Source: Alphaproteobacteria bacterium (lineage in GTDB: Bacteria; Pseudomonadota; Alphaproteobacteria; Micavibrionales; Micavibrionaceae). Taken from it: 6,342 nt of DNA. Position numbers and translations under genes: made by a program. The stretch spans positions 1 to 6,342 of the forward strand of contig JAJFGT010000072.1 in NCBI GenBank assembly GCA_021776015.1. The letters run 5' to 3'. Under the pieces are notes generated by a model. It saw only the letters and a list, made by a program, of their open reading frames with translations. It searched no databases and was not told the DNA's origin. Each line of letters opens with the position of its first letter. Position 1 is the first letter of the stretch. Shown here piece after piece: positions 1 through 6,342 of this stretch.

Positions 1-351
1 AACAACCAAAGAAGGTACACCCACTTGACGTGCTAGCAAAATATGTTCACGTGTTTGTGGCATTGGTCCATCAGCAGCATTCACAACCAAAATAGCACCA
101 TCCATTTGTGCAGCACCAGTAATCATGTTTTTCACATAATCTGCGTGTCCTGGGCAGTCAACATGAGCTGTCGCAATAGTGATACCACGTTCACGTTCTT
201 CAGGAGCACCATCGATTTCATCATATGCTTTAAAATTCTTACTATAATATTTTGTGATCGCGGCCGTTAATGTCGTCTTCCCATGATCAACGTGACCAAT
301 TGTTCCGATATTTGCATGTGGCTTATTACGTTCAAATTTTTCTTTAGACAT
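1..351 (-). CDS. tuf: Elongation factor Tu, N-terminal part (3' end outside window), with 12-residue internal deletion
   Basis: EF-Tu is the cytoplasmic GTPase that carries aminoacyl-tRNA to the ribosomal A site. Only codons 1-117 are in the window. The start ATG (349-351) follows a perfect AAGGAG Shine-Dalgarno (360-365) with an 8-nt spacer, and the protein opens [20 protein letters not shown]. The P-loop GHVDHGKT lies at residues 19-26. Switch I with ERGITIAT is at about 54-61, the G3 motif DCPGH (His69 is the catalytic histidine) at 65-69, and [17 protein letters not shown] at 74-90. The short switch-I segment ([16 protein letters not shown]) matches a variant known in alphaproteobacteria. 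Family members normally read [20 protein letters not shown]. Here A62-H63-V64 joins directly to D65, so 12 residues are missing (about 69-80 in Met-numbered E. coli EF-Tu), which form a beta hairpin of the G domain. The frame is otherwise intact. It is the last visible gene of the str operon, 49 bp after fusA. It may be a natural variant, a failing second copy, or an assembly error. Confidence 0.93.
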   Translation of the reverse strand, partial: MSKEKFERNKPHANIGTIGHVDHGKTTLTAAITKYYSKNFKAYDEIDGAPEERERGITIATAHVDCPGHADYVKNMITGAAQMDGAILVVNAADGPMPQTREHILLARQVGVPSLVV

Positions 352-400
352 CTTTTCTTCTCCTTTTTATATCACTTAAAACTTTATTTTTATACTTAAT

Positions 401-2509
401 CTATGCGCCTAATTTTTCTTTAACTTCGTTGGCTACGGCCTGAGGAACAGCTTCATAATGATCAAAAATCATTGTGTACTGAGCACGCCCTTGTGACATG
501 GAACGCAATGTATTGATATAACCAAACATATTGGCCAAAGGCACTAAGGCTGTAATCACTTTTGCATTTCCACGATCACTCATATCACTGATTTGACCAC
601 GACGTGAGTTCAAATCACCAATGATGTCTCCCATATAATCTTCAGGGGTTACAACTTCTACACTCATCATCGGCTCAAGAAGCTGTGGCCCTGCTTTACC
701 CATTGCTTCACGGAAAGCTGCTCGTGCCGCAATTTCAAATGCCATCACAGAAGAGTCAACATCATGATAAGCTCCATCAGACAAGTTAACTTCAAAATCA
801 ACAACTGGGAAACCTGCAATAACACCTGTTTCTTTTGCCTGTTTTAAACCTTTTTCTACACCAGGGATGTATTCTTTAGGAACGTTACCCCCGACAACAG
901 TATTTGTAAACGTAAACCCAGTTCCTGTTTCAGCTGGCTTAAATGTCAATATAATACGTGCAAATTGACCTGATCCACCTGATTGTTTTTTGTGTGTATA
1001 ATCCAGTTCAAATTCTTTTGTAATTGTCTCACGATAAGCGACCTGAGGCGCACCAATATTAGCCTCAACTTTAAATTCACGCTTCATACGATCCACAAGA
1101 ATATCTAAGTGAAGCTCACCCATTCCTTTAATAATTGTCTGACCTGACTCATGATCCACCGATACACGGAAAGAAGGATCTTCAGCTGCTAGTCTTTGAA
1201 GAGCTGTTGACATTTTTTCTTGGTCAGCCTTTGTTTTTGGCTCGACAGCAATCTCAATAACAGGATCAGGAAATTCCATACGCTCAAGAACAACTGGCTT
1301 ATCAGCCGCACACAAAGTATCCCCTGTAGTTGTTGCTTTCAAACCAACAAAAGCCACAATATCACCAGCACGGGCTTCTTTAATTTCTTCACGGTTATTG
1401 GAATGCATCAAAAGCATACGCCCCACACGTTCCCGCTTATCTTTCACTGAGTTTTGACAGTAAGATCCAGACTCAACCACTCCTGAATAAATACGAGCAA
1501 ATGTCAAAGAACCAACGAATGGGTCATTCATAATCTTAAAAGCAAGCGCAGAAAATGGTTCTTCATCAGAAGGCTCACGTATTTCATCCTCATCGCTATC
1601 AAGCCTCTTACCTGTCATTGCACCAATATCGATAGGAGAAGGCAAGAAATCAACAACAGCATCCAACATTGGTTGAACACCTTTATTTTTAAAAGCAGAT
1701 CCACAAATCACAGGTACAAAATCACTTGCAATCGTTCCCTTACGAATACACGCTTTCAATGTTGCTTCATCAGGCTCACGTCCTTCAAGGTACGCTTCCA
1801 TTGCCGCATCATCTTGATCAACAGCACGCTCAATTAACTTTTCACGAAACTCAGCCGCTTTATCCGCTAAATCAGCTGGAATTTCTTCTTCATGAAAGGC
1901 TGCTCCGAGTGTTTCAGCATCCCAGACAATCGCCTTCATTTTAACAAGATCAACAACACCAGCGAAGTCATTCTCAGCTCCAATAGGAAGTTGTATTACA
2001 AGAGGCACTGCACCCAAACGACTTACAATCATATCAACAGTATTATAGAAGTCTGCGCCGATTTTATCCATTTTATTCACGAAACACATACGAGGCACAT
2101 CATACTTATCAGCTTGACGCCATACTGTTTCAGTCTGTGGCTCAACACCCGCATTTGCATCAAACACAGCAATCGCGCCATCAAGAACACGTAAAGACCG
2201 CTCAACTTCAATTGTGAAATCAACGTGACCTGGTGTATCAATAATATTTAGACGAAACTGTTCACCTGGGGCTGTTCCATGAGTAGGGCCTTCCCAAAAT
2301 GTTGTTGTTGCAGCAGATGTAATGGTAATTCCACGCTCTTGCTCTTGCTCCATCCAATCCATCGTTGCGGCACCGTCATGCACCTCACCAATTTTATGAG
2401 ACTTACCTGAATAAAACAGAACACGCTCAGTTGTCGTTGTTTTACCCGCATCAATATGCGCCATGATACCGAAGTTTCTGTATCTATCAATAGGATGTGA
2501 TCTTGCCAT
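401..2509 (-). CDS. fusA: Translation elongation factor G (EF-G)
   Basis: EF-G is the GTPase that drives translocation of tRNA and mRNA on the ribosome and helps in ribosome recycling. At 702 residues it is full length (E. coli has 704). The GTPase motifs are all present: AHIDAGKT (17-24), ERGITIT with Thr62 of switch I (58-64), DTPGH with catalytic His95 (91-95), NKMD (145-148) and GSAFKNKG (270-277). Domain II follows with [27 protein letters not shown]. Domain III has [11 protein letters not shown] and GMGELHLDI. Domain IV has [18 protein letters not shown] and the tip loop GAYHDVDSS. Domain V has [20 protein letters not shown]. The start ATG (2507-2509) has an AAGGAA Shine-Dalgarno (2519-2524) nine bases upstream, and the stop is TAG at 401-403. 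It sits 35 bp after rpsG and 49 bp before tuf with no terminator between, so co-transcription is likely. The short charged stretch after [13 protein letters not shown] before switch II is ordinary family variation. No frameshift or missing key residue is seen. Confidence 0.98.
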   Translation of the reverse strand: MARSHPIDRYRNFGIMAHIDAGKTTTTERVLFYSGKSHKIGEVHDGAATMDWMEQEQERGITITSAATTTFWEGPTHGTAPGEQFRLNIIDTPGHVDFTIEVERSLRVLDGAIAVFDANAGVEPQTETVWRQADKYDVPRMCFVNKMDKIGADFYNTVDMIVSRLGAVPLVIQLPIGAENDFAGVVDLVKMKAIVWDAETLGAAFHEEEIPADLADKAAEFREKLIERAVDQDDAAMEAYLEGREPDEATLKACIRKGTIASDFVPVICGSAFKNKGVQPMLDAVVDFLPSPIDIGAMTGKRLDSDEDEIREPSDEEPFSALAFKIMNDPFVGSLTFARIYSGVVESGSYCQNSVKDKRERVGRMLLMHSNNREEIKEARAGDIVAFVGLKATTTGDTLCAADKPVVLERMEFPDPVIEIAVEPKTKADQEKMSTALQRLAAEDPSFRVSVDHESGQTIIKGMGELHLDILVDRMKREFKVEANIGAPQVAYRETITKEFELDYTHKKQSGGSGQFARIILTFKPAETGTGFTFTNTVVGGNVPKEYIPGVEKGLKQAKETGVIAGFPVVDFEVNLSDGAYHDVDSSVMAFEIAARAAFREAMGKAGPQLLEPMMSVEVVTPEDYMGDIIGDLNSRRGQISDMSDRGNAKVITALVPLANMFGYINTLRSMSQGRAQYTMIFDHYEAVPQAVANEVKEKLGA

Positions 2510-2544
2510 TACTCTTTATTCCTTACATACAAACATTCACTATA

Positions 2545-3054
2545 TTACCAACGATAATGAGCAAATGCTTTATTTGCTTCCGCCATTTTATGCGTTTCAT
2601 CACGCTTCTTAACTGCTGATCCACGATCATTTGCAGCATCTAATATCTCAGCTGCCAAACGATCTTTCATTGTACGTTCACTTCTTTTACGCGCTCCGTC
2701 AATTAACCAACGCATCGCCAATGCCAATGCTCGATCTGTACGCACTTCAACAGGAACCTGATAAGTTGCACCACCAACACGACGAGATTTAACCTCAACT
2801 TTAGGCTTGACCTTATCTAATGCCAGATGAAAAACAGCTAAGCCTTCATTTTTAGAAAGAAGGTTAGAATCAACTTCAAGATCATTTGCTGCTTTTTTAT
2901 CCGTCACAGATTCCAAAGCACCGTAAACAATGCGCTCTGCAACGGACTTTTTACCATCCAACATAAGATTATTCACAAACTTAGATAATACTAAGTCTCC
3001 AAACCGTGGATCTGGTAAGATCTTCCTCTTTTCTGCTCCATGACGTCTTGGCAT
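2545..3054 (-). CDS. rpsG: 30S ribosomal protein S7, with an internal insertion
   Basis: S7 is a primary binder of the 3' major domain of 16S rRNA. It organises the head of the small subunit near the E site, and in E. coli it represses its own operon by binding mRNA. Clear family blocks are present: [11 protein letters not shown] (10-20), [19 protein letters not shown] (30-48), [23 protein letters not shown] (83-105), [16 protein letters not shown] and the C-terminal [23 protein letters not shown]. The protein has 169 residues, against about 156 for typical alphaproteobacterial S7, which also stops at HYRW. The extra length lies at about residues 57-71 ([15 protein letters not shown]), between the helix ending in ALESV and the conserved [11 protein letters not shown]. 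The start ATG has an AAGGG Shine-Dalgarno (3064-3068) with a nine-base spacer. The spacer to rpsL is only 54 bp, shorter than the roughly 100 nt E. coli region that binds S7, so E. coli-style autoregulation cannot be assumed. Confidence 0.97.
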   Translation of the reverse strand: MPRRHGAEKRKILPDPRFGDLVLSKFVNNLMLDGKKSVAERIVYGALESVTDKKAANDLEVDSNLLSKNEGLAVFHLALDKVKPKVEVKSRRVGGATYQVPVEVRTDRALALAMRWLIDGARKRSERTMKDRLAAEILDAANDRGSAVKKRDETHKMAEANKAFAHYRW

Positions 3055-3108
3055 ATTCTTTATCCCTTAATTTTTTAACTATAACAACGCAGACATACTT
3101 CCCTGCAA

Positions 3109-3492
3109 TTACTTCGGTGTTTTCGCTCCATATCGTGAACGAGACTGTTTACGATCCTTAACACCTTGTGTATCCAACGCTCCACGAATAACACGGTAGC
3201 GCACCCCTGGTAAATCCTTCACACGTCCACCTTGAACAAGTACAACAGAGTGCTCTTGAAGATTATGTCCCTCACCTGGGATATAACAAATAACCTCAAA
3301 CCCTGTTGTCAAACGTACTTTTGCAACCTTACGCAAAGCAGAGTTTGGTTTTTTAGGGGTCGTCGTATAAACACGTGTACATACACCTCGAACCTGTGGA
3401 TTTGATTTTAAAGCACGATTCTTCTTTGTCTTCATGGCTTTTTTACCACCAATTGCACGAGGTTTTCTTATGAGCTGTTGTATTGTTGGCAT
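3109..3492 (-). CDS. rpsL: 30S ribosomal protein S12
   Basis: S12 lies at the decoding centre of the small subunit, where it contributes to codon-anticodon fidelity and forms part of the streptomycin site. It has 127 residues and starts [12 protein letters not shown]. The most conserved block, [25 protein letters not shown], spans 37-61, followed by [17 protein letters not shown] (70-86), [13 protein letters not shown] (88-100) and [15 protein letters not shown] at the C terminus. Lys47 and Lys92 correspond to E. coli Lys43 and Lys88; both are wild type, so no classical streptomycin-resistance substitution is present. Asp93 matches the aspartate that RimO methylthiolates in E. coli. The basic N-terminal segment (13-27) is about four residues longer than in E. 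coli. The start ATG has an AAAAGGG Shine-Dalgarno (3500-3506) with a seven-base spacer. It is the first gene of the operon, preceded by a long leader and a strong promoter. Confidence 0.98.
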   Translation of the reverse strand: MPTIQQLIRKPRAIGGKKAMKTKKNRALKSNPQVRGVCTRVYTTTPKKPNSALRKVAKVRLTTGFEVICYIPGEGHNLQEHSVVLVQGGRVKDLPGVRYRVIRGALDTQGVKDRKQSRSRYGAKTPK

Positions 3493-3560
3493 AGTGCCGC
3501 CCTTTTCTGTTCGTTATACTTATTAACCAATTAACTTAATGGATAAGTTGATTAAACGTC

Positions 3561-3590
3561 TAAAAGACCACACTATCGTTGTTGCGGTCT
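3561..3590 (-). terminator. Attenuator-like hairpin with short U run in the str leader
   Basis: On the minus strand the arms AGACCGCA (3590-3583) and TGTGGTCT (3572-3565) form an eight-pair stem, including one G-U pair, around a ten-base loop. The stem is followed at once by TTT (four U in a row with the last base of the arm). The final GTCT can instead pair with AGAC a few bases downstream, giving a small alternative stem. The U tract is short for a strong intrinsic terminator, and the operon must be highly expressed. Partial attenuation or an RNA-binding site is therefore more plausible than full termination. Confidence 0.3.
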
Positions 3591-3604
3591 CAAAACTCTA
3601 ACAC

Positions 3605-3640
3605 TCAAACTGTGTTTGGCAATTGCCACGACCAGCTCAT
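3605..3640 (-). other. Possible leader mini-ORF (11 codons, MSWSWQLPNTV)
   Basis: Within the predicted rpsL leader, an ATG at 3638-3640 opens an 11-codon frame ending in TGA at 3605-3607. It has two tryptophan codons and lies just upstream of the hairpin at 3565-3590, an arrangement that resembles a leader peptide. No good Shine-Dalgarno precedes it. The str operon is not known to respond to tryptophan, and a frame of this length arises easily by chance. Confidence 0.12.
3617..3628. repeat. Perfect 12-bp palindrome in the str leader
   Basis: TGGCAATTGCCA is a perfect inverted repeat about 30 bp downstream of the predicted start site. Such symmetry could be a repressor operator. In RNA it cannot form a loop on its own, but it overlaps a competing small hairpin formed by CAAAC and GTTTG (3606-3610 and 3614-3618). 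No known factor is assigned. Confidence 0.4.
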
Positions 3641-3641
3641 C

Positions 3642-3656
3642 CGAATCTTAAATTCG
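3642..3656 (-). other. Hairpin at the 5' end of the str leader RNA
   Basis: The arms 3652-3656 and 3642-3646 (CGAAT and ATTCG) are perfect complements around a five-base loop. The hairpin would sit at the very 5' end of the predicted transcript, overlapping the inferred start site. Flanking ATC and GAT could extend it with a four-base bulge. A 5'-terminal stem commonly protects mRNA from decay. It could equally be a fortuitous palindrome. Confidence 0.35.
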
Positions 3657-3661
3657 AACGG

Positions 3662-3691
3662 ATACTATGTTATTAAGAGCCCTCTCGTCAA
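3662..3691 (-). promoter_or_regulatory. Sigma70-type promoter of the str operon
   Basis: Read on the minus strand, TTGACG (3691-3686) is followed by an 18-bp spacer and TAGTAT (3667-3662). The first is a five-of-six match to the -35 consensus and the second a good -10. Transcription should begin near 3654-3655. Immediately upstream (3692-3720) lies an A/T-rich stretch with A and T runs that resembles an UP element, as expected for strongly expressed ribosomal protein operons. It is the only convincing promoter in the gap for the minus strand. Confidence 0.75.
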
Positions 3692-3791
3692 GTGAGAAAT
3701 TAACTTTTTTGAATTATTTAGAAAAATGACCTGCAAATAGGCAAAATAAACTTCTTTTCTCTCTCCCTTCTTCATGTAAAATAGAGAGCTC

Positions 3792-5267
3792 ATGTTATTT
3801 ACCTCTTACATTTTTATCTTTTTATTTCTGCCTGTTACATTACTTGGATTTATATTGCTAAGTAAAAATAGGTCACTTGTTATTGGCTGGTTAATCCTAG
3901 CATCATGGGTTTTTTATAGCTACTGGATTCCTGTATATTTTCCTATTCTTCTAGGTTCAATTCTTGTGAACTTTGGACTCGGAAAGCTTATTGCACAAAG
4001 AAACCATCAAAAAAGTGGTAAGGTGATTCTTACATTCGGGATCACCTTAAATCTTCTTCTTATTGCTTATTATAAATATTCTGGATTTTTTCTATCCATG
4101 GCTGTCGCCACTGATAGCCCTGCCTTTGACTTCACAAGCACTATTCTTCCCTTAGGCATATCCTTTTTTACATTCCAACAAATTGCTTATCTCGTTGACA
4201 CCTATAGAAAAGAAACAGTTGCTCATTCTTTTTCAGAATACACCCTTTTTGTAAGCTTTTTCCCTCAACTTATTGCAGGCCCCATTGTCCAACAAAAACA
4301 TGTTCTTCCACAATTCCATACAAATAATTTTAAACTTGATCAACGGATGATCTTTTTAGGGTTAAGTTATTTTATCATTGGTTTATTTAAGAAGGTTGCC
4401 ATTGCTGATACATTTGGACAGTTTGCAACACCTCTTTTTACACAAGCGGGCACAGGCACAGAGATTCTCTTTATAGATGCATGGTCAGCGGCCTTAGCTT
4501 ATACATTCCAGCTCTATTTTGACTTCTCAGCCTACTCTGACATGGCTATTGGTTTGGCTCTGTTATTTGGAATCACCCTTCCTCTTAATTTTTATTCTCC
4601 CTATAAATCCTTAAGCATATCTGATTTTTGGAAGAGATGGCATATCACCCTCTCAGACTTCTTGCGCAATTACCTCTATATTCCATTAGGGGGCAATAGA
4701 GCCGGTAAATCTAGACTCTATATCAACCTAATGATTGTCATGCTCCTTGGTGGCTTATGGCATGGGGCGGGGTGGACATTTATTCTATGGGGAGGATTAC
4801 ATGGAATCTATCTCATTATAAACCATGGATGGCTTGGTCTTCGAAATAAATTCAATCTCCCCCCTATTCCAAAAATTATAGCGTGGTTTCTAACCTTTAT
4901 GGCTGTCGTTTTTGCATGGGTTCTGTTCCGTTCAGAGAGCATTGACATGGCTCTAACCATTTGGAGCGGTATGTTGAACCTCTCCTCCTTTTCAATCCCT
5001 CATGACCCTCAAACACTCCTTCTACTCTCAACCTTATTGGGAGGAATTCTCATCTGTCTTATTCTTCCAAACACACATCAATGGATTATGGGATGGAACA
5101 ACAAACAACAAACACTGGACAGTGAGATCCCCTCTTCTGAAAGACTCTCTTTTTTCAAACGAATGCCTCTCCACCCTTTAACGCCTATCATACTAGGAGG
5201 TATGTGCTGGGGAAGCCTTCTTCTTGTTCAGTTTTTTAAGAGTGAATTTCTATATTTTAATTTCTGA
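3792..5267 (+). CDS. MBOAT-family membrane O-acyltransferase (AlgI-like)
   Basis: This is a polytopic inner-membrane protein of the MBOAT family, closest in layout to AlgI, which moves acetyl groups across the membrane for O-acetylation of an exported polysaccharide. It has 491 residues, a normal AlgI length. It opens with the characteristic MLFTSYIFIFLFLP and has about a dozen hydrophobic segments. Family signatures are clear: LPLGISFFTFQQIAYLVD (119-136), SFFPQLIAGPIVQ (155-167), QLYFDFSAYSDMAIG (240-254), SDFWKRWHITLSDFLRNYLY (277-296), IPLGGNR (297-303) and GGLWHGAGWTFILWGGLHG (320-338). His324 in GLWHG is the invariant MBOAT histidine and His284 is the second conserved one. The start is supported by the family N terminus, although its ribosome site is weak. 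It is divergent from rpsL and converges on an SGNH-like gene, its probable partner, with an 18-bp tail overlap. The acyl donor and acceptor polymer cannot be told from the sequence. Confidence 0.93.
   Translation: MLFTSYIFIFLFLPVTLLGFILLSKNRSLVIGWLILASWVFYSYWIPVYFPILLGSILVNFGLGKLIAQRNHQKSGKVILTFGITLNLLLIAYYKYSGFFLSMAVATDSPAFDFTSTILPLGISFFTFQQIAYLVDTYRKETVAHSFSEYTLFVSFFPQLIAGPIVQQKHVLPQFHTNNFKLDQRMIFLGLSYFIIGLFKKVAIADTFGQFATPLFTQAGTGTEILFIDAWSAALAYTFQLYFDFSAYSDMAIGLALLFGITLPLNFYSPYKSLSISDFWKRWHITLSDFLRNYLYIPLGGNRAGKSRLYINLMIVMLLGGLWHGAGWTFILWGGLHGIYLIINHGWLGLRNKFNLPPIPKIIAWFLTFMAVVFAWVLFRSESIDMALTIWSGMLNLSSFSIPHDPQTLLLLSTLLGGILICLILPNTHQWIMGWNNKQQTLDSEIPSSERLSFFKRMPLHPLTPIILGGMCWGSLLLVQFFKSEFLYFNF
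5250..5267. other. Tail-to-tail overlap of the MBOAT and SGNH-like genes
   Basis: The last 18 bp of the plus-strand MBOAT gene (ending FNF then TGA at 5265-5267) are also the last 18 bp of the minus-strand gene (ending EIKI then TAG, complement of 5250-5252). No GC-rich hairpin with a U run is visible on either strand around the junction, so both transcripts may run into the opposite gene and produce antisense RNA. Confidence 0.85.
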
Positions 5268-6342
5268 CAGAGGTATTTTTGATAGAGGATGGAGACAACT
5301 TTCCTGCATGTTCTTATAGAGAGTTTTACCATCCTGATGTGTCAGACGACGCAATTCTTTAGAATTTATAGAAATTTTTGCAGAAGAGACAAAAGGTTTC
5401 TCATACATTAAATCAAGAACCTGCTGTCCACCATGCACAGCGTCATAAAACAGATCAAGATTACTTATAATATTAGCATCAATTTGAGCATCAACATTAT
5501 AGAGACGCTCATTTTGATCATTTTTTACTAATGTTCCTATAAATTCACGAAATTTTATAAAATCATCAAGCTTTCTAAATTCATCATATTGGGCATATTC
5601 AAGCAAGGAATACGTTGGTAATAGAAAAACAAACTCAACATCAGAATGTTCTTCCAAGAGTTTGTTAATATAAATTTCTATATTTTTTTGTGCATTCACA
5701 AAGCTCAGCGCTTCAATTTGAAGTTTTTTCTTATCTGCAATTTTACACGCATGAATAAAAACTTCTTTCTGACCTTGTTCATGATCATATTGTGCACGAT
5801 AACGTGTTTCTTCTGTACGATTTTTTCCTTCAAAAAAATACATGTCGGGAAATAAACGAAGTAACCGAGTAAAAGTTTGAAATGAAGAAATATAACGAGC
5901 TTTTACAAAGAGACTATCACTATAAAGATACTGAGGAAAAGACTCCCATTTAGCCTCCTGAGCATCCTTTCCCCATACAAAAAAATCCATTCCAATGACA
6001 ACACGTTTAATTTTTTTATTCAGCAGCGCTGTATCAAGAACTTCATAAAGTTCTATAGGACTGGCTCCAGGAATAGGAATACGAGTCATCTCTCGTCCAG
6101 TCATCTCTGTATATATATTTTCTCTTAAATCCTGAAAAACAGAGGATCCCACAAAAATATCTTGTGTTTTAATATGACGAACAATACCTGCATGCCCAAA
6201 ACGAGCCTGTCTATCGTAAATGTCAATATTTTGAGGTGCTCGCAAGACATGAAGGGGGTCAAAAATAACATTAAGCATCACCATCCCCAAACGAGTGATG
6301 AAAAAACTTCCCAACAAAATTTGATTTAAGGTTTTAAATGAA
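5250..6342 (-). CDS. Membrane-anchored SGNH-like protein, putative acyltransferase partner of the MBOAT protein (5' end outside window)
   Basis: I do not recognise a named family with certainty, but the layout fits extracytoplasmic SGNH/GDSL-like proteins that work with MBOAT transporters (AlgJ/AlgX-type). Numbering is from the TTG at 6315-6317. A hydrophobic N-terminal anchor (about 1-20) leads to FDPLHV. IFVGSSVFQDL (54-64) would hold the nucleophilic serine, probably Ser59. PIPGASPIEL (81-90) and VVIGMDFFVW (106-115) are typical core strands. FYDAVHGGQQVLDLMYEKPF (290-309) offers the Asp292-x-x-His295 pair. The middle part is charged and Tyr/Phe-rich. The frame stays open from 6317 to the window edge (reading SFKTLNQI before LLGSFF), the TTG lacks a Shine-Dalgarno, and starting at it would cut into the anchor. 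The true start is therefore probably just outside. The stop is TAG at 5250-5252. It could also be an SGNH esterase or a catalytically inactive relative. Confidence 0.7.
   Translation of the reverse strand, partial: SFKTLNQILLGSFFITRLGMVMLNVIFDPLHVLRAPQNIDIYDRQARFGHAGIVRHIKTQDIFVGSSVFQDLRENIYTEMTGREMTRIPIPGASPIELYEVLDTALLNKKIKRVVIGMDFFVWGKDAQEAKWESFPQYLYSDSLFVKARYISSFQTFTRLLRLFPDMYFFEGKNRTEETRYRAQYDHEQGQKEVFIHACKIADKKKLQIEALSFVNAQKNIEIYINKLLEEHSDVEFVFLLPTYSLLEYAQYDEFRKLDDFIKFREFIGTLVKNDQNERLYNVDAQIDANIISNLDLFYDAVHGGQQVLDLMYEKPFVSSAKISINSKELRRLTHQDGKTLYKNMQESCLHPLSKIPLSEIKI

Larger units (their letters stand above)
3493..3791. other. Divergent intergenic region between rpsL and the MBOAT gene
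   Basis: This 299-bp gap contains no credible full gene. Its left half (3493 to about 3655) would be the transcribed 5' leader of the str operon on the minus strand. Its middle (3662-3691) holds the str promoter, and 3692-3720 is an AT-rich block just upstream of it. The right half (about 3721-3791) is the upstream region of the plus-strand MBOAT gene. There I see only a weak TAAAAT box at 3777-3782 without a matching -35, and a poor GA-rich ribosome site (3783-3788) close to the ATG. The MBOAT gene may therefore be weakly expressed or depend on an activator. This is inference from the sequence only. Confidence 0.8.

Noticed and set aside
352..400. Separate promoter for tuf in the fusA-tuf gap (TATAAA boxes)
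   Set aside because: The gap is simply AT-rich; no -35 element lies at a suitable distance from either TATAAA box, and read-through from fusA explains expression.
1892..2194. 100-codon plus-strand frame inside fusA
   Set aside because: It lies antisense to the well-conserved EF-G gene, resembles no protein and has no ribosome site; it is a shadow of the coding strand. The same holds for the shorter plus-strand frames at 43-270, 1220-1450 and 1726-1944.
2248..2490. 80-codon minus-strand frame overlapping the start of fusA
   Set aside because: It is the fusA N-terminal region read in a shifted frame; EF-G itself is intact here.
3642..3662. Possible tRNA T-arm (GTTCGAAT) in the intergenic region
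   Set aside because: No matching T-stem, acceptor stem or anticodon arm can be formed around it on either strand.
5268..5310. Near-repeat gacagagg and gatagagg after the MBOAT stop
   Set aside because: Only two imperfect 8-bp copies inside the coding region of the opposite gene; no array and no hairpin, so chance is sufficient.
5646..5855. 69-codon plus-strand frame with hydrophobic residues
   Set aside because: It is antisense to the SGNH-like gene, and its Phe-rich composition is what the complement of a Lys/Glu-rich AT-rich gene gives.

Overview
The window most likely comes from the chromosome of an AT-rich alphaproteobacterium. EF-G, S7, S12 and EF-Tu all read like alphaproteobacterial proteins: EF-Tu has a short switch-I segment, EF-G carries an [18 protein letters not shown] domain IV, and S7 ends in AFAHYRW without the E. 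coli tail. The low GC content would suit a host-associated or reduced-genome lineage. The order cannot be fixed from sequence reading alone.

Left part (1-3492, minus strand): a classical str operon, rpsL-rpsG-fusA-tuf, with short intercistronic gaps (54, 35 and 49 bp) and no terminator between genes. The tuf gene runs off the left edge, so only its first 117 codons are present. It has a striking in-frame loss of 12 residues in the GTPase domain, with one AHV triplet left where the family has two. S7 carries an insertion of roughly 13-15 residues.

Middle (3493-3791): a divergent intergenic region. On the minus strand it holds a strong sigma70-type promoter (TTGACG-18 bp-TAGTAT, with an AT-rich upstream block). 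An inferred leader of about 163 nt precedes rpsL. The leader contains a 5'-end hairpin, a perfect 12-bp palindrome, an 11-codon mini-ORF and a hairpin followed by a short U run, so it could have a regulatory role. No convincing promoter is visible for the rightward gene.

Right part (3792-6342): a cell-envelope acylation pair. A complete AlgI-like MBOAT membrane O-acyltransferase lies on the plus strand. A membrane-anchored SGNH-like protein lies on the minus strand and runs off the right edge. The two genes converge and overlap tail to tail by 18 bp. By analogy with AlgI/AlgJ/AlgX systems, the MBOAT protein would pass acyl groups across the membrane and the SGNH protein would attach them to an extracytoplasmic polymer; the acceptor is unknown.

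No mobile element, CRISPR array, tRNA or rRNA was found. Nothing here is clearly a new defence or mobile system. The observations most worth checking are the EF-Tu deletion, the str leader and the convergent MBOAT/SGNH pair.
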